From: Bradyrhizobium diazoefficiens
GTDB taxonomy: Bacteria > Pseudomonadota > Alphaproteobacteria > Rhizobiales > Xanthobacteraceae
Direction: 5' to 3'
DNA: 64,000 bases
NCBI RefSeq assembly: GCF_016616235.1
Contig: NZ_CP067100.1
Location: forward strand, 6,941,001 to 7,005,000
Both the position numbers and the translations under genes were made by a program. Under the pieces are notes generated by a model. The model made no database searches. It was not told where the DNA came from and worked only from the letters and a program-made list of their open reading frames with translations. Each line of letters opens with the position of its first letter. Within the stretch, counting starts at the first letter, position 1. Positions 46,098 to 56,629 of this stretch are shown piece by piece.

Positions 46098-46625
46098 TTA
46101 GAGTCCCGCCACCTTCAGCCTGAGCGCGGTGCTCTGGCGGTGATGGGCGTGGGTGATCGCGATGGCGAGCGCGTCGGCGGCATCGGCCGACGGCGGCTCG
46201 GCTTTCGGCAGCAAAATCTTCAGCATCATCGCGATCTGCTGCTTGTCGGCATGGCCGGCCCCGACCACGGTCTTCTTGACCTGGTTCGGCGCGTATTCGG
46301 CGACAGAGATGCCGAACATTGCGGGCGCCAGCATGGCGACGCCGCGGGCCTGGCCGAGTTTCAGCGTGGCAACGCCGTCCTTGTTCACGAACGTTTGCTC
46401 GACGGCGGCTTCCGTCGGCTGGTGACCGGACAGAGCAGCAGCCAGCCCTTCATGGATCGCGAGCAGGCGGCCCGACAGCGGCAGATCGTCCGGCGGTTCC
46501 ACCGAACCGCAGGCGACGTAGATCAAGCGGTTGCCCTCGGCCTCGATCACCCCCCAGCCGGTGCGGCGCAGGCCGGGGTCGATGCCGATGATGCGAACGG
46601 GTTGGCGAATCGGAAGCGCGCTCAT
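46098..46625 (-). CDS. ruvC: Holliday junction resolvase RuvC
   Basis: 175 aa. [13 protein letters not shown] carries the first catalytic Asp. VEQTFVNKD holds the Glu, and [15 protein letters not shown] the C-terminal Asp pair. Cleaves junctions with RuvAB. Upstream is yebC, the usual order. Confidence 0.97.
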   Translation of the reverse strand: MSALPIRQPVRIIGIDPGLRRTGWGVIEAEGNRLIYVACGSVEPPDDLPLSGRLLAIHEGLAAALSGHQPTEAAVEQTFVNKDGVATLKLGQARGVAMLAPAMFGISVAEYAPNQVKKTVVGAGHADKQQIAMMLKILLPKAEPPSADAADALAIAITHAHHRQSTALRLKVAGL

Positions 46626-46703
46626 GGGCCAGTGATAGCGGTTGGCCCATGATAGCGAAACAGAAACAGAACAGAAGTCCCCCAGGAAAGGCGATCGCTG
46701 CCT

Positions 46704-47450
46704 CTAGCCGCCCATCTTCGCCATCAGCGCGTCCGACACCTCGAAATTGGCGTAGACGTTCTGGACGTCATCGTGCTCGTTGAGCAGGTCCATCAGCTTC
46801 AGCAGCTTCTCGCCGGTCTCGTCGTCGACGGCGACCGTGTTCTGCGGCTTCCAGATCAGCGCGGCCTTGCGCGGCTCGCCGAACTTGGCTTCCAGCGCCT
46901 TGGCGACGTCGCGATAGCTTTCGGTCGAGGCGTAGATCTCGTGGCCACTTTCGCTGGAAACCACGTCGTCGGCGCCGGCCTCGATCGCGGCATCCAGCAC
47001 GGCGTCGTCATCGGCGACGCTGCGGTCGTATTCGATGATGCCGGTGCGGTCGAACATGAACGAGACCGAGCCGGTTTCGCCGAGATTGCCGCCGGACTTG
47101 GTGAAGAAGGAGCGGATGTCGGAGGCGGCGCGGTTGCGGTTGTCGGTCAGCGCCTCGACGATGACGGCGACGCCGCCCGGGCCGTAACCCTCATAGCGGA
47201 TCTCGTCATAGTTCTCGCCGTCGCTGCCGAGCGCCTTCTTGATGGCGCGCTCGATATTGTCCTTCGGCATGTTCTCCTGGCGCGCGGCGATCACGGCGGC
47301 GCGCAGGCGCGGGTTCATGGCGGGGTCCGGCGTGCCGAGCTTGGCCGCGACGGTGATTTCCCGCGCCAGCTTGCCGAACAGCTTCGACTTCTGCGCATCC
47401 TGCCGCCCCTTGCGGTGCATGATGTTCTTGAATTGGGAATGTCCGGCCAT
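46704..47450 (-). CDS. yebC: YebC/PmpR-family protein
   Basis: 248 aa from ATG 47450 ([18 protein letters not shown]), the invariant family start. Residues [18 protein letters not shown] and [14 protein letters not shown] also match. Family members are DNA-binding regulators or ribosome-associated factors that help translate difficult sequences. It sits at the head of the ruv genes on the minus strand. Confidence 0.95.
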   Translation of the reverse strand: MAGHSQFKNIMHRKGRQDAQKSKLFGKLAREITVAAKLGTPDPAMNPRLRAAVIAARQENMPKDNIERAIKKALGSDGENYDEIRYEGYGPGGVAVIVEALTDNRNRAASDIRSFFTKSGGNLGETGSVSFMFDRTGIIEYDRSVADDDAVLDAAIEAGADDVVSSESGHEIYASTESYRDVAKALEAKFGEPRKAALIWKPQNTVAVDDETGEKLLKLMDLLNEHDDVQNVYANFEVSDALMAKMGG

Positions 47451-47654
47451 GCGTGGTCTCTTGAGGAATCGTGCGCCTAAGATGAGCGTGGGAAGCGCGG
47501 CGTTATAGGCCGGCTGCCCACCGGAAAGAAAGGGGCTCCGCGGATTTAAGGTACCACCGTAGTGGCCCATGCCTGGATGGCAGGCACCGTTAACCCTGAT
47601 TTCATTCCGACTTGCGAAAATAGCGTCCGCCCATCCCCCGACAAGAGAGAGCTG

Positions 47655-49403
47655 ATGGCGTTCGGACTATTTCGGAAGCGTCTGCCGGACATGGCTGCGC
47701 CAGCGGTGGGGCCGGCTGCTGCGCAGCCGCCGGCCCATTCCGAACCCGCTCCGGCCACGGATGGCGATTCGGCCCGGGAAATCCTGGAACTGCTGGAACT
47801 CGAGCTCGGGGCGATGATCCGCCAGCTCGAGCGGGCCGCCAATTCGGTGGCTGGCGGCGCCGAGGCGACCGCCACGACGCTGGCCGCCATCCGCGAGCGC
47901 ACCGACGCCCTGACCGGCCGGACCAATGCCGCCCAGTCGAACGCGTCCACCTTCGCCCACGCCGCCGACAAGTTCACCCAGTCCGCGCAAGGGATCGGCG
48001 CGCAGGTGCGCGAGGCCGGCAAGCTCGCCGACGAGGCCAGCGCCGCGGCGCAGGAGGCCCGCGCCAATGTCGACCGCCTGCGCGAGTCCTCCGCGGCGAT
48101 CAGCAACGTGGTCAACCTGATCGCGCAGATCGCGCGCCAGACGACGCTGCTCGCGCTCAACTCGACCATCGAGGCCGCGCGCGCAGGCGCTGCGGGACGA
48201 GGCTTTGCGGTCGTCGCCACCGAGGTGAAGGCGCTTGCGGTGCAGACGCAGGGCGCCACGGAAGAGATCTCCAAGAAGATTGACGCACTACAGCGCGACG
48301 CGGCCGGCTCCGCCGATGCCGTGCACCGCATCTCGCAGGCGATCGAGGCGATCCGCCCGGTGTTCGACACCGTCAACGGCGCCGTCGCCGAGCAGAACGC
48401 CACCACCAGCGAGGTCTCCGGCAATGCCGCGAGCGCATCGGAGTTCATCATCTCGGTCGGAGAGAGCGCGGCCGAGATCGACGCCGCGACCAAGGCGGCC
48501 GAGACCCATGGCGAGAACGTCGCCAGCGCCGGCAAGGCCGTCACCACTTTCGCCCGGAAGCTGAAATCGCGCTGCGCGGTGCTGCTCAAGCAGAGCGAGC
48601 ATAACGACCGCCGCAAGACCGAGCGGCTGCCCTGCCATCTCAAATTCGAAACCGCACGCGGCATGATGCCGGTCTATGAGATCGCGATGGACGGCGTGCT
48701 GATCGGCGGCGCCGACGCGAGCCGGCTGGCGCCGCAGGCGATCGTCGAGGGCACGCTTGAGGACGTCGGCGCTTGCCGCCTGCGCGTGGTCGAGCAGTCC
48801 AAGGCCGGCGCCCGCGCGCAATTCGTCGTCCCCAATGCCGAGCTGACCGAGAAGATCGAGGACAAGCTCTGGTCGATCCACGAAGAGAACACCGAGTTCG
48901 TCACCCGTGCGATGGAGGCGGGCAATGCGCTGACGAGGATCTTCGAGCAGGCGGTTGCGCGCGGCGAGGTCAAGATCGACGACCTCTTCGACACCGACTA
49001 TGCCGAGATCGCCGGCACCAATCCGCAGCAATATCGCACCAGATATCTCGACTGGGCCGATCGTGCACTGCCGCCGTTCCAGGAGGCTTTTCTCGCCAAG
49101 GAGCCGCGCATGGCGTTCTGCGCCATGGTCGACCGCAACGGCTTTTTGCCGGTGCACAACAAGATCTATTCGCATCCGCAGCGGCCGGGCGACGTCGCCT
49201 GGAACACCGCCAACAGCCGCAACCGGCGAATCTTCAACGATCCGGCGGGGCTGGCCGCCGCGCACAACCTGCGCTCGTACCTGATCCAGAGCTATGCGCG
49301 CGACATGGGCAACGGCAATACGGTGATGATGCGGGAGATCGACGTCCCGATCCGCGTCCAGGGCCGGCACTGGGGTGGATTCCGCACCGCTTACAAACTG
49401 TAG
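47655..49403 (+). CDS. soluble methyl-accepting chemotaxis-type receptor with PilZ-like segment
   Basis: 582 aa from ATG 47655. No transmembrane segment, so cytosolic. Residues ~150-240 hold the signalling hairpin ([20 protein letters not shown] and [15 protein letters not shown]), slightly diverged. At ~335 [13 protein letters not shown] begins a PilZ-like domain. The C-terminal ~140 residues ([48 protein letters not shown]) form a sensor-like domain shared with the next gene. It may detect a cytoplasmic signal and pass it to CheA/CheW; ligand unknown. Confidence 0.88.
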   Translation: MAFGLFRKRLPDMAAPAVGPAAAQPPAHSEPAPATDGDSAREILELLELELGAMIRQLERAANSVAGGAEATATTLAAIRERTDALTGRTNAAQSNASTFAHAADKFTQSAQGIGAQVREAGKLADEASAAAQEARANVDRLRESSAAISNVVNLIAQIARQTTLLALNSTIEAARAGAAGRGFAVVATEVKALAVQTQGATEEISKKIDALQRDAAGSADAVHRISQAIEAIRPVFDTVNGAVAEQNATTSEVSGNAASASEFIISVGESAAEIDAATKAAETHGENVASAGKAVTTFARKLKSRCAVLLKQSEHNDRRKTERLPCHLKFETARGMMPVYEIAMDGVLIGGADASRLAPQAIVEGTLEDVGACRLRVVEQSKAGARAQFVVPNAELTEKIEDKLWSIHEENTEFVTRAMEAGNALTRIFEQAVARGEVKIDDLFDTDYAEIAGTNPQQYRTRYLDWADRALPPFQEAFLAKEPRMAFCAMVDRNGFLPVHNKIYSHPQRPGDVAWNTANSRNRRIFNDPAGLAAAHNLRSYLIQSYARDMGNGNTVMMREIDVPIRVQGRHWGGFRTAYKL

Positions 49404-49524
49404 TGCACGCGCCCTCGTGCACTCTTGGGCAAGACGCCGGGCGCGAATCATCCTCTAAGGTCGAAACTGGAATGGGAATGCCGCGGAGAGCCGATCGACG
49501 GCTCTGACTGGAGAAAGCCCGTAC

Positions 49525-50949
49525 ATGTCCCTTGCGCAACTTGCAGTCATGGATACCGGATCGAACCGGACCCTCGCCGAACGGCTGATCGACCAGCTTG
49601 CCGACCGCATCGGCGGCCTCGGCGTCGAGCTCGCCGACATTGCCGGCAACGTCCAGGAAGTCGCACACCGCGTCACGAACCAGTCGGATCGGTTCCACCA
49701 CCTCCAGAAGACGGCCGAGACGATGGTCTCGGCCAACCATGCCATCGCCAATGCATCGCAGGCGGTGCAGACGACGACCTCAGCGGCGGTCGGCGAGATC
49801 GCGCAGTCGCGCAGCGCGGTCGATGCCGCGGTCAGCCACATCTCCGAGCTCGTCGCGGCCGTGGAGCGGATCGAGGCGCGCCTCAGCGCCGTCGGCTCCG
49901 CGCTGGCGCAAGTGGCAAAGGTGTCCGGTTCGATCGAGGCGATCGCGAAACAGACAAACCTGCTGGCGCTGAACGCCACCATCGAAGCGGCGCGCGCCGG
50001 CAATGCCGGCCGCGGCTTCGCGGTGGTCGCGAGCGAGGTGAAGAACCTCGCCGAGGCCACCCGCCAGGCCACGCACCAGATCGCCGACACCGTGCGCGAT
50101 CTCGACGGCCAGATCGAAGGCCTGATCGGCGAGAGCAGCGACGCCTCGCAGCGCGCCAAGACCGCCGGCGAAGGCGCGCAAGCGATCTCCGGCATCATCT
50201 CCCGCGTCCAGCAGGGCTTTGCCTCGGTCGAGGCGGAGATCGGCAGCGTCACGCGCGCGGCGACCTCCAATCTCGGCCACTGCGACACCGTCATCAGCGA
50301 GCTCAACGAGCTTGCCAAGGGCGTCGACCTCTCCTCGCGCGATCTCAAGAACGCCGATCAGCGCGTGGCGAAACTGCTCGACACCTCCGAAGGCCTGATC
50401 GCGCTGATCGCCGATAGCGGCGTCGAGACGTCCGATGCGCCGCTGATCCGTGTCGTCATTGAGACGGCGAAGCGGATCTCGGCCGAGTTCGAAGCTGCGA
50501 TCGATCGCGGCGAGATCACGCTCGACCAGCTCATGGACGAGAACTACCGCGAGATTCCCGGCACCGATCCGAAGCAATACCTCACCAGCTACGTCGAGTT
50601 CACTGACCGCGTGTTGCCCGCGATCCAGGACCCGATCCAGAAATCCGATCCGCGCATCGTGTTCTGCGTCGCCTGGGCCAGGGGCGGGTACCTGCCGACC
50701 CACAATCCGAACTACCGCCTGCCGCAGGGCAAGGACCCGGTCTGGAACAACGCCAATTGCCGCAACCGCCGCCTGTTCACCGACCGCGCGGTGAAGAAGG
50801 TCGCGGCCAACACAAAACCGTTCCTGCTGCAAACCTATCGCCGCGACATGGGCGGCGGACAGTTCGTGCTGATGAAAGATTTATCCTCGCCGATCGTGAT
50901 CCGCGGCAAGCACTGGGGCGCCTTCCGGATGGGCTTTCGGCAGAGCTGA
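49525..50949 (+). CDS. soluble methyl-accepting chemotaxis-type receptor, paralogue of the previous gene
   Basis: 474 aa from ATG 49525 (GGAGAAAG upstream). [40 protein letters not shown] is the canonical receptor tip. There is no membrane helix and no PilZ segment. The C-terminal ~140 residues ([48 protein letters not shown]) align with the upstream receptor. It probably arose by tandem duplication and lost or never gained the PilZ part. Confidence 0.9.
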   Translation: MSLAQLAVMDTGSNRTLAERLIDQLADRIGGLGVELADIAGNVQEVAHRVTNQSDRFHHLQKTAETMVSANHAIANASQAVQTTTSAAVGEIAQSRSAVDAAVSHISELVAAVERIEARLSAVGSALAQVAKVSGSIEAIAKQTNLLALNATIEAARAGNAGRGFAVVASEVKNLAEATRQATHQIADTVRDLDGQIEGLIGESSDASQRAKTAGEGAQAISGIISRVQQGFASVEAEIGSVTRAATSNLGHCDTVISELNELAKGVDLSSRDLKNADQRVAKLLDTSEGLIALIADSGVETSDAPLIRVVIETAKRISAEFEAAIDRGEITLDQLMDENYREIPGTDPKQYLTSYVEFTDRVLPAIQDPIQKSDPRIVFCVAWARGGYLPTHNPNYRLPQGKDPVWNNANCRNRRLFTDRAVKKVAANTKPFLLQTYRRDMGGGQFVLMKDLSSPIVIRGKHWGAFRMGFRQS

Positions 50950-51270
50950 GGGCCGCTCCTGCGGCCCTTGAATCGAAAAGCTTGAAAACAACCCCATGCA
51001 CAGTAGCCGGGACGTGCGCAATCAACGGCTTAGAGCGGGACGGATTTGAACCTGAAATGGACTGCGGCCGAAAGCGCCGCTCCTCCGGTTGAGAGCGAGT
51101 CGAATATCATCTCGCCAGACTTCGACACGTCTGCTGCATCAGTTGACCCGTCGGGCAAAACAGGGGCATACTACTAGTATTCCGAAGTGAGGGTATTCCC
51201 TCCTTCGACCCCCCGCGGGTCGGACGAGACAGTCGCGCTGCCAACCCAGGCGACATCGTCGCGCCCGAAG

Positions 51271-51676
51271 ACATAAGCAACGTGCCGCCGCAGCCCTCGT
51301 CGATTTGCCGCCACCACGACCGCTCGCACCCTCGGACAAGGAAGGCCTTACGGCCGACGCACGCGGCAAAAAAGCGTTCGCCACCGCCTGCGCCAGCTGC
51401 CATGGCTGGAGCGGGAGCCCGGTCTCGCCGATGGCGACGCTGACCGGCACCTAGGCGGTCAACCATCCCGCCGCCACCAACGTCGCGCAGATCGAGATCT
51501 CGGGCGGCAAGCGGCATACGCCCGACAGCGCGCTGTCGATGCTGGCGTTCGGGAATGCGTATACCGACGACGAGATCGCAGCGGTGGCGAACTATGTCAG
51601 GGCGCGGTTCGGGACGAAGGGCTCGAAGCTGACGGCGAAGGACTTGGCGGAGTTGCGGGTGCAGACAGCGGAGTAG
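51271..51676 (+). pseudogene. cytochrome c domain remnant, copy 1
   Basis: CASCHGWSG retains the heme motif, but an in-frame TAG stands at 51452-51454 (LTGT-stop-AVNHPAATN). The rest reads on to ELRVQTAE at 51676. The N-terminal domains are missing or shifted. The sequence matches copy 2 at 53037-53471 closely, flanking the RelA/SpoT gene as a direct repeat. Confidence 0.8.
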
Positions 51677-51715
51677 TGCTCTGCTCTTACCCTCGCTTGG
51701 AGGAGAGTTATCTCT

Positions 51716-52900
51716 GTGACTGCACATGATCATAGGTTTATAAGACGCTTTCCACACGGGGAAGGCGTCCCACCGGATGCCTTCCGGCAGTGGACCGAAA
51801 GTGGGTCCATCGAGGCGGCGCTGGCAGCTATGGCTAACAAGACGGATTTACCCCACTGGGGATCGAAGGGCGCGATCAATCGCGCCGGCGACGCGTTGCG
51901 TGCGGGGAAGCTAGGCCCGGGCCAGTCGGATATCCTGGAATCGTGGAGGATGTCCCATCGTGATGTGATCAACTCGTTTCAGTCACTCTTGCGAGCCAGA
52001 GCCAAGAACTTGGATGTGCAGGTGGCGCAGCGATTGAAGCGCCGCTCAACGATTATAGACAAGCTGTCCCGCCATGACGGAATGCAGCTTGCTCGCATGG
52101 ATGACGTTGCTGGCTGCCGACTGATATTTCCAGATATCAAAGCGCTCCACGAATTTCGTTCCAAGCTCCATCACGCGAAAATCAAACACATTCGCAAAAA
52201 CGAGAAAAGTAAGTACGACTACATAGAAAGCCCTTCGGATCGCGGCTACCGCGGCATCCATGACATCTACGAACATAAGTCCAAGTCTAAGAAGGGGAAT
52301 CCGAAGTGCGACGGGCTCCTTATTGAGATTCAGTACCGCACCAATGTTCAGCATGCATGGGCAACCGCAGTCGAGGTTGTGACCGAGGTAACTGAGAACC
52401 AGCCGAAATTTGATCGTGGCGACAGGCGTTACATCGAACTGTTTCGCCTATCGAGTGAAATGTTGGCGAGAGCAATTGAAGGTATCCCACCACGCTTATT
52501 TCCCGATAAGAGCAATAAGGAGTTGTACGCAGAATTTGAGACATTAAATCGCGAAATCGGCGTTATGGACATGCTGGTAAACCTAGTCATTAACGATTGG
52601 GTCGGTGATCACATAGAAGCGGACCATATCATCTTACGCGCCTCCAAAAGGGAGGGATTCAAACTCTACCAATTTGATCTGGAATTGGAGGCATCGTCCC
52701 GGCTTCTCGAACTTGAGAAAGAATTTCCGGATGACAATATTGTTTTAGTGGGCGCCAGAAACGTCGAAGAAATGAAATCCGCATTCCGGAATTACTTCAA
52801 CGACGTGCGAGATTTTCTGAACATGATGGTGCGAGCCTACGAGATACTTGATCCGGAGACACATGCCGCAAGGATGGCTGAATATGGTTTGCAAAAATGA
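51716..52900 (+). CDS. RelA/SpoT-domain (p)ppGpp synthetase-like protein
   Basis: 394 aa from GTG 51716 (GGAGGAGAG upstream). RLKRRSTIIDKLSRHDGMQL, ARMDDVAGCRLIF, DYIESPSDRGYRGIHDIYEH and LLIEIQYRTNVQHAWATAVE are the core motifs of nucleotide pyrophosphokinases. There is no HD hydrolase and no TGS/ACT region, so it is a stand-alone synthetase. The ~165-residue C-terminal extension is unusual for small alarmone synthetases. Lower GC than neighbours and flanking cytochrome repeats indicate acquisition. Relatives include housekeeping alarmone synthetases, toxic ToxSAS and CapRel proteins; which applies is unclear. Confidence 0.85.
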   Translation: MTAHDHRFIRRFPHGEGVPPDAFRQWTESGSIEAALAAMANKTDLPHWGSKGAINRAGDALRAGKLGPGQSDILESWRMSHRDVINSFQSLLRARAKNLDVQVAQRLKRRSTIIDKLSRHDGMQLARMDDVAGCRLIFPDIKALHEFRSKLHHAKIKHIRKNEKSKYDYIESPSDRGYRGIHDIYEHKSKSKKGNPKCDGLLIEIQYRTNVQHAWATAVEVVTEVTENQPKFDRGDRRYIELFRLSSEMLARAIEGIPPRLFPDKSNKELYAEFETLNREIGVMDMLVNLVINDWVGDHIEADHIILRASKREGFKLYQFDLELEASSRLLELEKEFPDDNIVLVGARNVEEMKSAFRNYFNDVRDFLNMMVRAYEILDPETHAARMAEYGLQK

Positions 52901-52928
52901 ACAATGGCAAGGCGACTAGCCTTGGCAT

Positions 52929-53471
52929 TTGACGCAACGAGGATCTGATCTCGTATCTGTCGCTCGGCCATGCGCCCGGCCACGGCTCGGCCTCGGGTCC
53001 GATGGTGAAGCGGTCGACCACAGTTTTAGCCAGTTCGCGCCAGAGGACATCCGCTCCTCGTATTTGCGCAGCGTGCCGCCGCAGCCCTCGCCCGACCTGC
53101 CGGCGACGACAGCCCCGGTCGCGCCCGCCTCGCACAAGGACGGCGTGACGGCCGACGCGCGCGGCAAGAAAATGTTCGCCAGCGCCAGCTGCCACGGTTG
53201 GAGCGGCGAAAGCCCGGTGTCGCCGATGGCGACGCTCACGGGCATCTGGGTCGTCAACCACCCAGCCGCCACCAACGTCGCGCAGATCGTGATCTCGGGC
53301 ACGAAGCGGCATACGCCAGATGGTGCGCTGTCGATGCCGGCGCTCGGCAAGGCGTATACGGACGACGAGATCGCGGCAGTGGCGAACTACGTCACGGCAC
53401 GGTTCGGTGCGAAGGGCTCGAAGCTGACGGCGAAGGACGTGGCGGAGCTAAGGGAGCAGACGGCGGAGTGA
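52929..53471 (+). pseudogene. cytochrome c domain remnant, copy 2
   Basis: ADARGKKMFASASCHGWSGE parallels copy 1, but the first heme Cys is Ser (SASCH), so heme attachment by two thioethers is lost. Upstream, NEDLISYLSLGHAPGHGSAS is in a different phase from VDHSFSQFAPEDIRS, indicating a frameshift near 53,005. The parent was probably a multi-heme cytochrome c subunit of a periplasmic dehydrogenase. Confidence 0.75.
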
Positions 53472-53540
53472 TCGCAAGGCTGCAGTTATCGCGTTGCCGT
53501 TGCCGCCCCAAAACGTCGCGGCTCGTCGCCCTTGTAGTGA

Positions 53541-54221
53541 TCAGTGATAGTTGCGCGTCTCCGGGGGCGGGACTTCGCCGCTGGCCTGCTTCGCGGCGCT
53601 CAGCAGCTGCTTGGCAAGCATCGCATTGAGCATGTCCTCCAACTCGCTGACGTCGATCTTACCTTCTTTGTAATGCTCATCGGCCTTTTCAAGCGCGGCG
53701 TAGTAAGGCGCCTTATTGGCGGAAATCTGCTCCGGAATAGTTGGCGCGCCTGGCAAGAGGCTATCGAGTTTAGCGCTCATCACGACATAAGAAACGGTGC
53801 GCGCAGTGCGGCCATTGCCATCCGCAAACGGATGAATCCAGTTCAGCTTCCAGAGCACATAGGCGCCCAGGTGGTCGGCATTCCTTGTCCAATTGCTATT
53901 CACGTACTCGCACATATCCTGGATCTCGTCAGAGACGAATGCGGCCTCCGGCGGAACGTGCTTGCTCTTACCGATTGAGACCTTCGTATTGCGCCACGTT
54001 CCGGCCAGCGGATGGATGCCGTCAAGCGCGGCTTGGTGCAATTGCAAGATTAGGTTTGCGCGTAGCCGAAACGGCCGCTCCTTGTCCTTGACAAAGGACC
54101 GTATCATTTCGACCGCGAGATCGAACTGACGAATGCCGTTTTCGGCCTCGCGCAGTGCGATCTCGTTTGGGTCTTTCAGGAGTGAAGCGGTTTCGGCAAC
54201 GCTGTGCCGATCATCGGTCAC
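53541..54221 (-). CDS. Fic-domain AMP transferase (toxin)
   Basis: 226 aa. The catalytic motif HPFADGNGRTAR is complete at residues 130-141, with the upstream flap (GTWRNTKVSIG) and HQAALDGIHPLAG typical of the fold. Fic enzymes transfer AMP or other nucleotide groups to target proteins. It starts 7 bases after the small partner gene's stop, the usual antitoxin-toxin order. No internal inhibitory helix is seen, consistent with class I control in trans. Confidence 0.93.
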   Translation of the reverse strand: MTDDRHSVAETASLLKDPNEIALREAENGIRQFDLAVEMIRSFVKDKERPFRLRANLILQLHQAALDGIHPLAGTWRNTKVSIGKSKHVPPEAAFVSDEIQDMCEYVNSNWTRNADHLGAYVLWKLNWIHPFADGNGRTARTVSYVVMSAKLDSLLPGAPTIPEQISANKAPYYAALEKADEHYKEGKIDVSELEDMLNAMLAKQLLSAAKQASGEVPPPETRNYH

Positions 54222-54228
54222 GGTGCGA

Positions 54229-54402
54229 CTACTCGCCCTGATGCAGCTTCTTGTCGAGGCTAGCGATCATCTCGCGGGTGATCAACTCGTTCTCGATCTG
54301 GGTGTTGCCGTAGGCGAAGCTGCGGCGCTGCTCACCGAGCTCGGCCGGCGACATTTCAATTTGGCGAGCCCGCTCAATCAGTTCCTTAAGTTCATTGGTC
54401 AT
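54229..54402 (-). CDS. Fic-partner antitoxin
   Basis: 57 aa from ATG 54402 (AAGGGGAGAAGC upstream). RRSFAYGNTQIENELITREM resembles VbhA/FicA-type antitoxins. The inhibitory motif [ST]xxxE[GN] appears as NTQIEN, with Asn in place of the first Ser/Thr. The helix would insert its Glu into the Fic ATP site. Position directly upstream of the fic gene supports the call. Confidence 0.8.
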   Translation of the reverse strand: MTNELKELIERARQIEMSPAELGEQRRSFAYGNTQIENELITREMIASLDKKLHQGE

Positions 54403-55060
54403 GAGCTTCTCCCCTTGCAAGGCAATCATAAGAATCGCCGAGCTTCCTGTAAAGTTCCTAATGTTACGTGAAGGTGCGAAGCGCTTGCGGTAGTCGACTC
54501 GCGCCAAGATGTCGATCCGAAACGGCCCCATCCAACGAAATTCGATCGTCCGAGAGCACCAGCCGCCAAGAACCGGGCCTCAAACCGCTTGAGGGCTTAG
54601 CCGCTGCCGTTCCGCACCTACCAGCAGGCACTAGGGACCGGTCTCCATGCCCGGTAATACCTCCTGGAGCCGTTGGCTGCTGGTTCGAGGGCCAGCAGCG
54701 CGATCAAAACTAGCATTATTATCGAGCTGGACCTGCCGTCCGTCCGGGCGAGGTTCTCCATCCATCGTCGAGGGCGCCGCCGGATGCAGGGCGGCGGGGC
54801 TCTTCTTCCCGATCTAAGGGGCTCGACAAGAAACTTTGCTCGCTATTGCATCGTCGTTCCGAGATCGCCGTGGTGCTCGCGATCATGGCACGGACGTCGC
54901 GATTGAGAAGACTAGTACCGGAATCGCACCGCTTGCCCAACCGCGGCAGCCTCGTGGCAGCCTTCGGCCTCGATCAGCAGCGAGATGGCGGCGAGGCGAA
55001 CGCACCGAGCCAGCCTCTCCTACAGGGGGCGAGAGCGCACCGTTAGCGCCCGGCGAAAAT
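54403..55060. other. gene-free stretch at the end of the accessory patch
   Basis: About 660 bases with only short frames and no recognisable product. It marks the boundary between the Fic pair and the conserved core to the right. Confidence 0.4.
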
Positions 55061-55885
55061 TCAGCTCAACCAGAACTTCGGCGTCGCCGGCTCCAGCCGG
55101 CCGCCCACACGCACCGGCGCGATGCGCAGCGCGAGCCCGGTCGCGTCGTCCGTCTCCACTGCGACGCCACTGAGCGTCGCTGTGCCCGCGGCCGGCTCGA
55201 AGCGGCCGGACGGAATCCCCGAGGTGAACCTTCGCAGCGGCTCTTCCTTCTGCATACCGATGATGGAGTCGTAATCGCCGGTCATGCCGGCGTCGGTCAT
55301 GTAGGCGGTGCCGCCGGACAGTATCTGGTGGTCGGCGGTCGGCACATGCGTATGCGTGCCGACGACGAGGCTGGCGCGGCCGTCGCAGAAGAAGCCGATG
55401 CCCTGCTTCTCGCTGGTCGCCTCGCAATGAAAATCGACGACGATGGCGTCGGCGGCAACGCCGAGCGGGCAGGCCCCTAACTCGCGCTCAAGCGCCGCGA
55501 AGGGATCGTCGAACGGGGTCATGAAGACGCGGCCGAGCGCGTTGACGACGAGCGCGTGCTTGCCGTTTTTGGTCTCGACCAAGGCAGCACCGCGGCCGGG
55601 CGTGCCGCGCGGATAGTTTGCGGGACGCACCAGGCGGTCGGCGCGCTCGATGAACACCAGGGCTTCGCGCTGGTCCCAGGAATGATTGCCGAGCGTCACC
55701 GCGTCGGCGCCGGCCTCGATGAACTCCTGGTAGATCGCTTCCGTGATGCCGAAGCCGCCGGCCGAATTCTCGCCATTGACGACGACGAAATCGAGCGACC
55801 AGTCCTTGACCATGCCGGGCAGATATTCGGCGATGGCCTCGCGCCCGCTACGGCCGACGACATCACCCACGAACAGAATGCGCAA
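55061..55885 (-). CDS. YmdB-family metallophosphoesterase (2',3'-cAMP phosphodiesterase-like)
   Basis: 274 aa. Starts MRILFVGDVVGRSGREA; VVNGENSAGGFG, GNHSWDQRE, VVDFHCEATSEKQGIGF and THTHVPTADHQIL are the two-metal site motifs of this family. Members hydrolyse 2',3'-cyclic nucleotides in the cytoplasm. Its start overlaps the 3' end of the 5-FCL gene by 23 bases. Confidence 0.93.
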   Translation of the reverse strand: MRILFVGDVVGRSGREAIAEYLPGMVKDWSLDFVVVNGENSAGGFGITEAIYQEFIEAGADAVTLGNHSWDQREALVFIERADRLVRPANYPRGTPGRGAALVETKNGKHALVVNALGRVFMTPFDDPFAALERELGACPLGVAADAIVVDFHCEATSEKQGIGFFCDGRASLVVGTHTHVPTADHQILSGGTAYMTDAGMTGDYDSIIGMQKEEPLRRFTSGIPSGRFEPAAGTATLSGVAVETDDATGLALRIAPVRVGGRLEPATPKFWLS

Positions 55886-56459
55886 CTTCAGAACTCCGGA
55901 AATCGAACACGTCCGATTCCGTTAGCACATAATCCAGCGCCACGTCGTGGGATAGTGCCGGAACCGCCTCGATCTCCTGCGCCGCGAAAGCGAGCCCAAT
56001 GCCGACGATGTGCTTGACCTTGCGCAGATGCGCGAAGGTGAAATCGTAATGCCCCGCGCCATAGCCGATGCGATGGCCGAGACGGTCGAACGCCGCAAGC
56101 GGCGTCAGCATGATGTCGGGAATGACTTCGGCGGCCGCCGGCGACGGCTCGGGGATGCCGAGCGGACCAAGCATCAGGCGATCGTTCGGATGAAAGATGC
56201 GGAAGATCAGCGCCTGGCCGCGCGCGGTGACGCAAGGCAGCGCCAGCTTCGCGCCCTCCTCCGCGAGGTTCTTCAGCAGCGGCATCGGATCGATCTCGCT
56301 GCGGATCGGCGCGTAGCCGGAGACGATGCTGCCGGGCAGAAGATCGAACGGCAGCCCGCGCTCGGCGAGCTCGGCGGCGGCGTCGGCGCGCTTCTTCTCG
56401 CTCAGCGCATCGCGCTTGGCGAGGGCTTTGGCGCGGAGCTCGGCTTTCGAATTGGACAT
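55863..56459 (-). CDS. 5-formyltetrahydrofolate cyclo-ligase
   Basis: 198 aa from ATG 56459 (MSNSKAELRAKALAKRDALS). SGYAPIRSEIDPMPLL and RLGHRIGYGAGHYD are the substrate and ATP/Mg motifs. Converts 5-formyl-THF to methenyl-THF. The gene follows 6S RNA on the same strand, the classic proteobacterial arrangement. A longer frame to 56579 runs into a palindromic repeat. Confidence 0.93.
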   Translation of the reverse strand: MSNSKAELRAKALAKRDALSEKKRADAAAELAERGLPFDLLPGSIVSGYAPIRSEIDPMPLLKNLAEEGAKLALPCVTARGQALIFRIFHPNDRLMLGPLGIPEPSPAAAEVIPDIMLTPLAAFDRLGHRIGYGAGHYDFTFAHLRKVKHIVGIGLAFAAQEIEAVPALSHDVALDYVLTESDVFDFRSSEVAHSVRG

Positions 56460-56465
56460 GCGCGT

Positions 56466-56578
56466 TGGTCCCCCAAGGTCATCACCCGCGAAGGCGGGTG
56501 ATCCAGTATTCCAGAGGCGGTCGTGTTTCACACAAAGGCCGCGGCGTACTGGATGCCCGGTCAAGCCGGGGCATGACA
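56466..56578. repeat. palindromic intergenic repeat
   Basis: CCCGCGAAGGCGGGTGATCC near the left and GGATGCCCGGTCAAGCCGGG near the right, each a hairpin, flank inverted CCAGTA/TACTGG cores. This is a widespread Bradyrhizobium-type intergenic element. It separates 6S RNA from the 5-FCL start. Confidence 0.7.
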
Positions 56579-56629
56579 CCTGTTGAACTGGCCGCAGTCG
56601 GTTTCAACAAGCACAAACCAAGTAGACAA

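Noticed and set aside
45198..46652. 484-aa plus-strand frame across ruvA and ruvC
   Set aside because: Antisense shadow of two unmistakable core genes in high-GC DNA.
51107..51757. 216-aa minus-strand frame at the cytochrome remnant
   Set aside because: The heme motif and homology to copy 2 lie on the plus strand.
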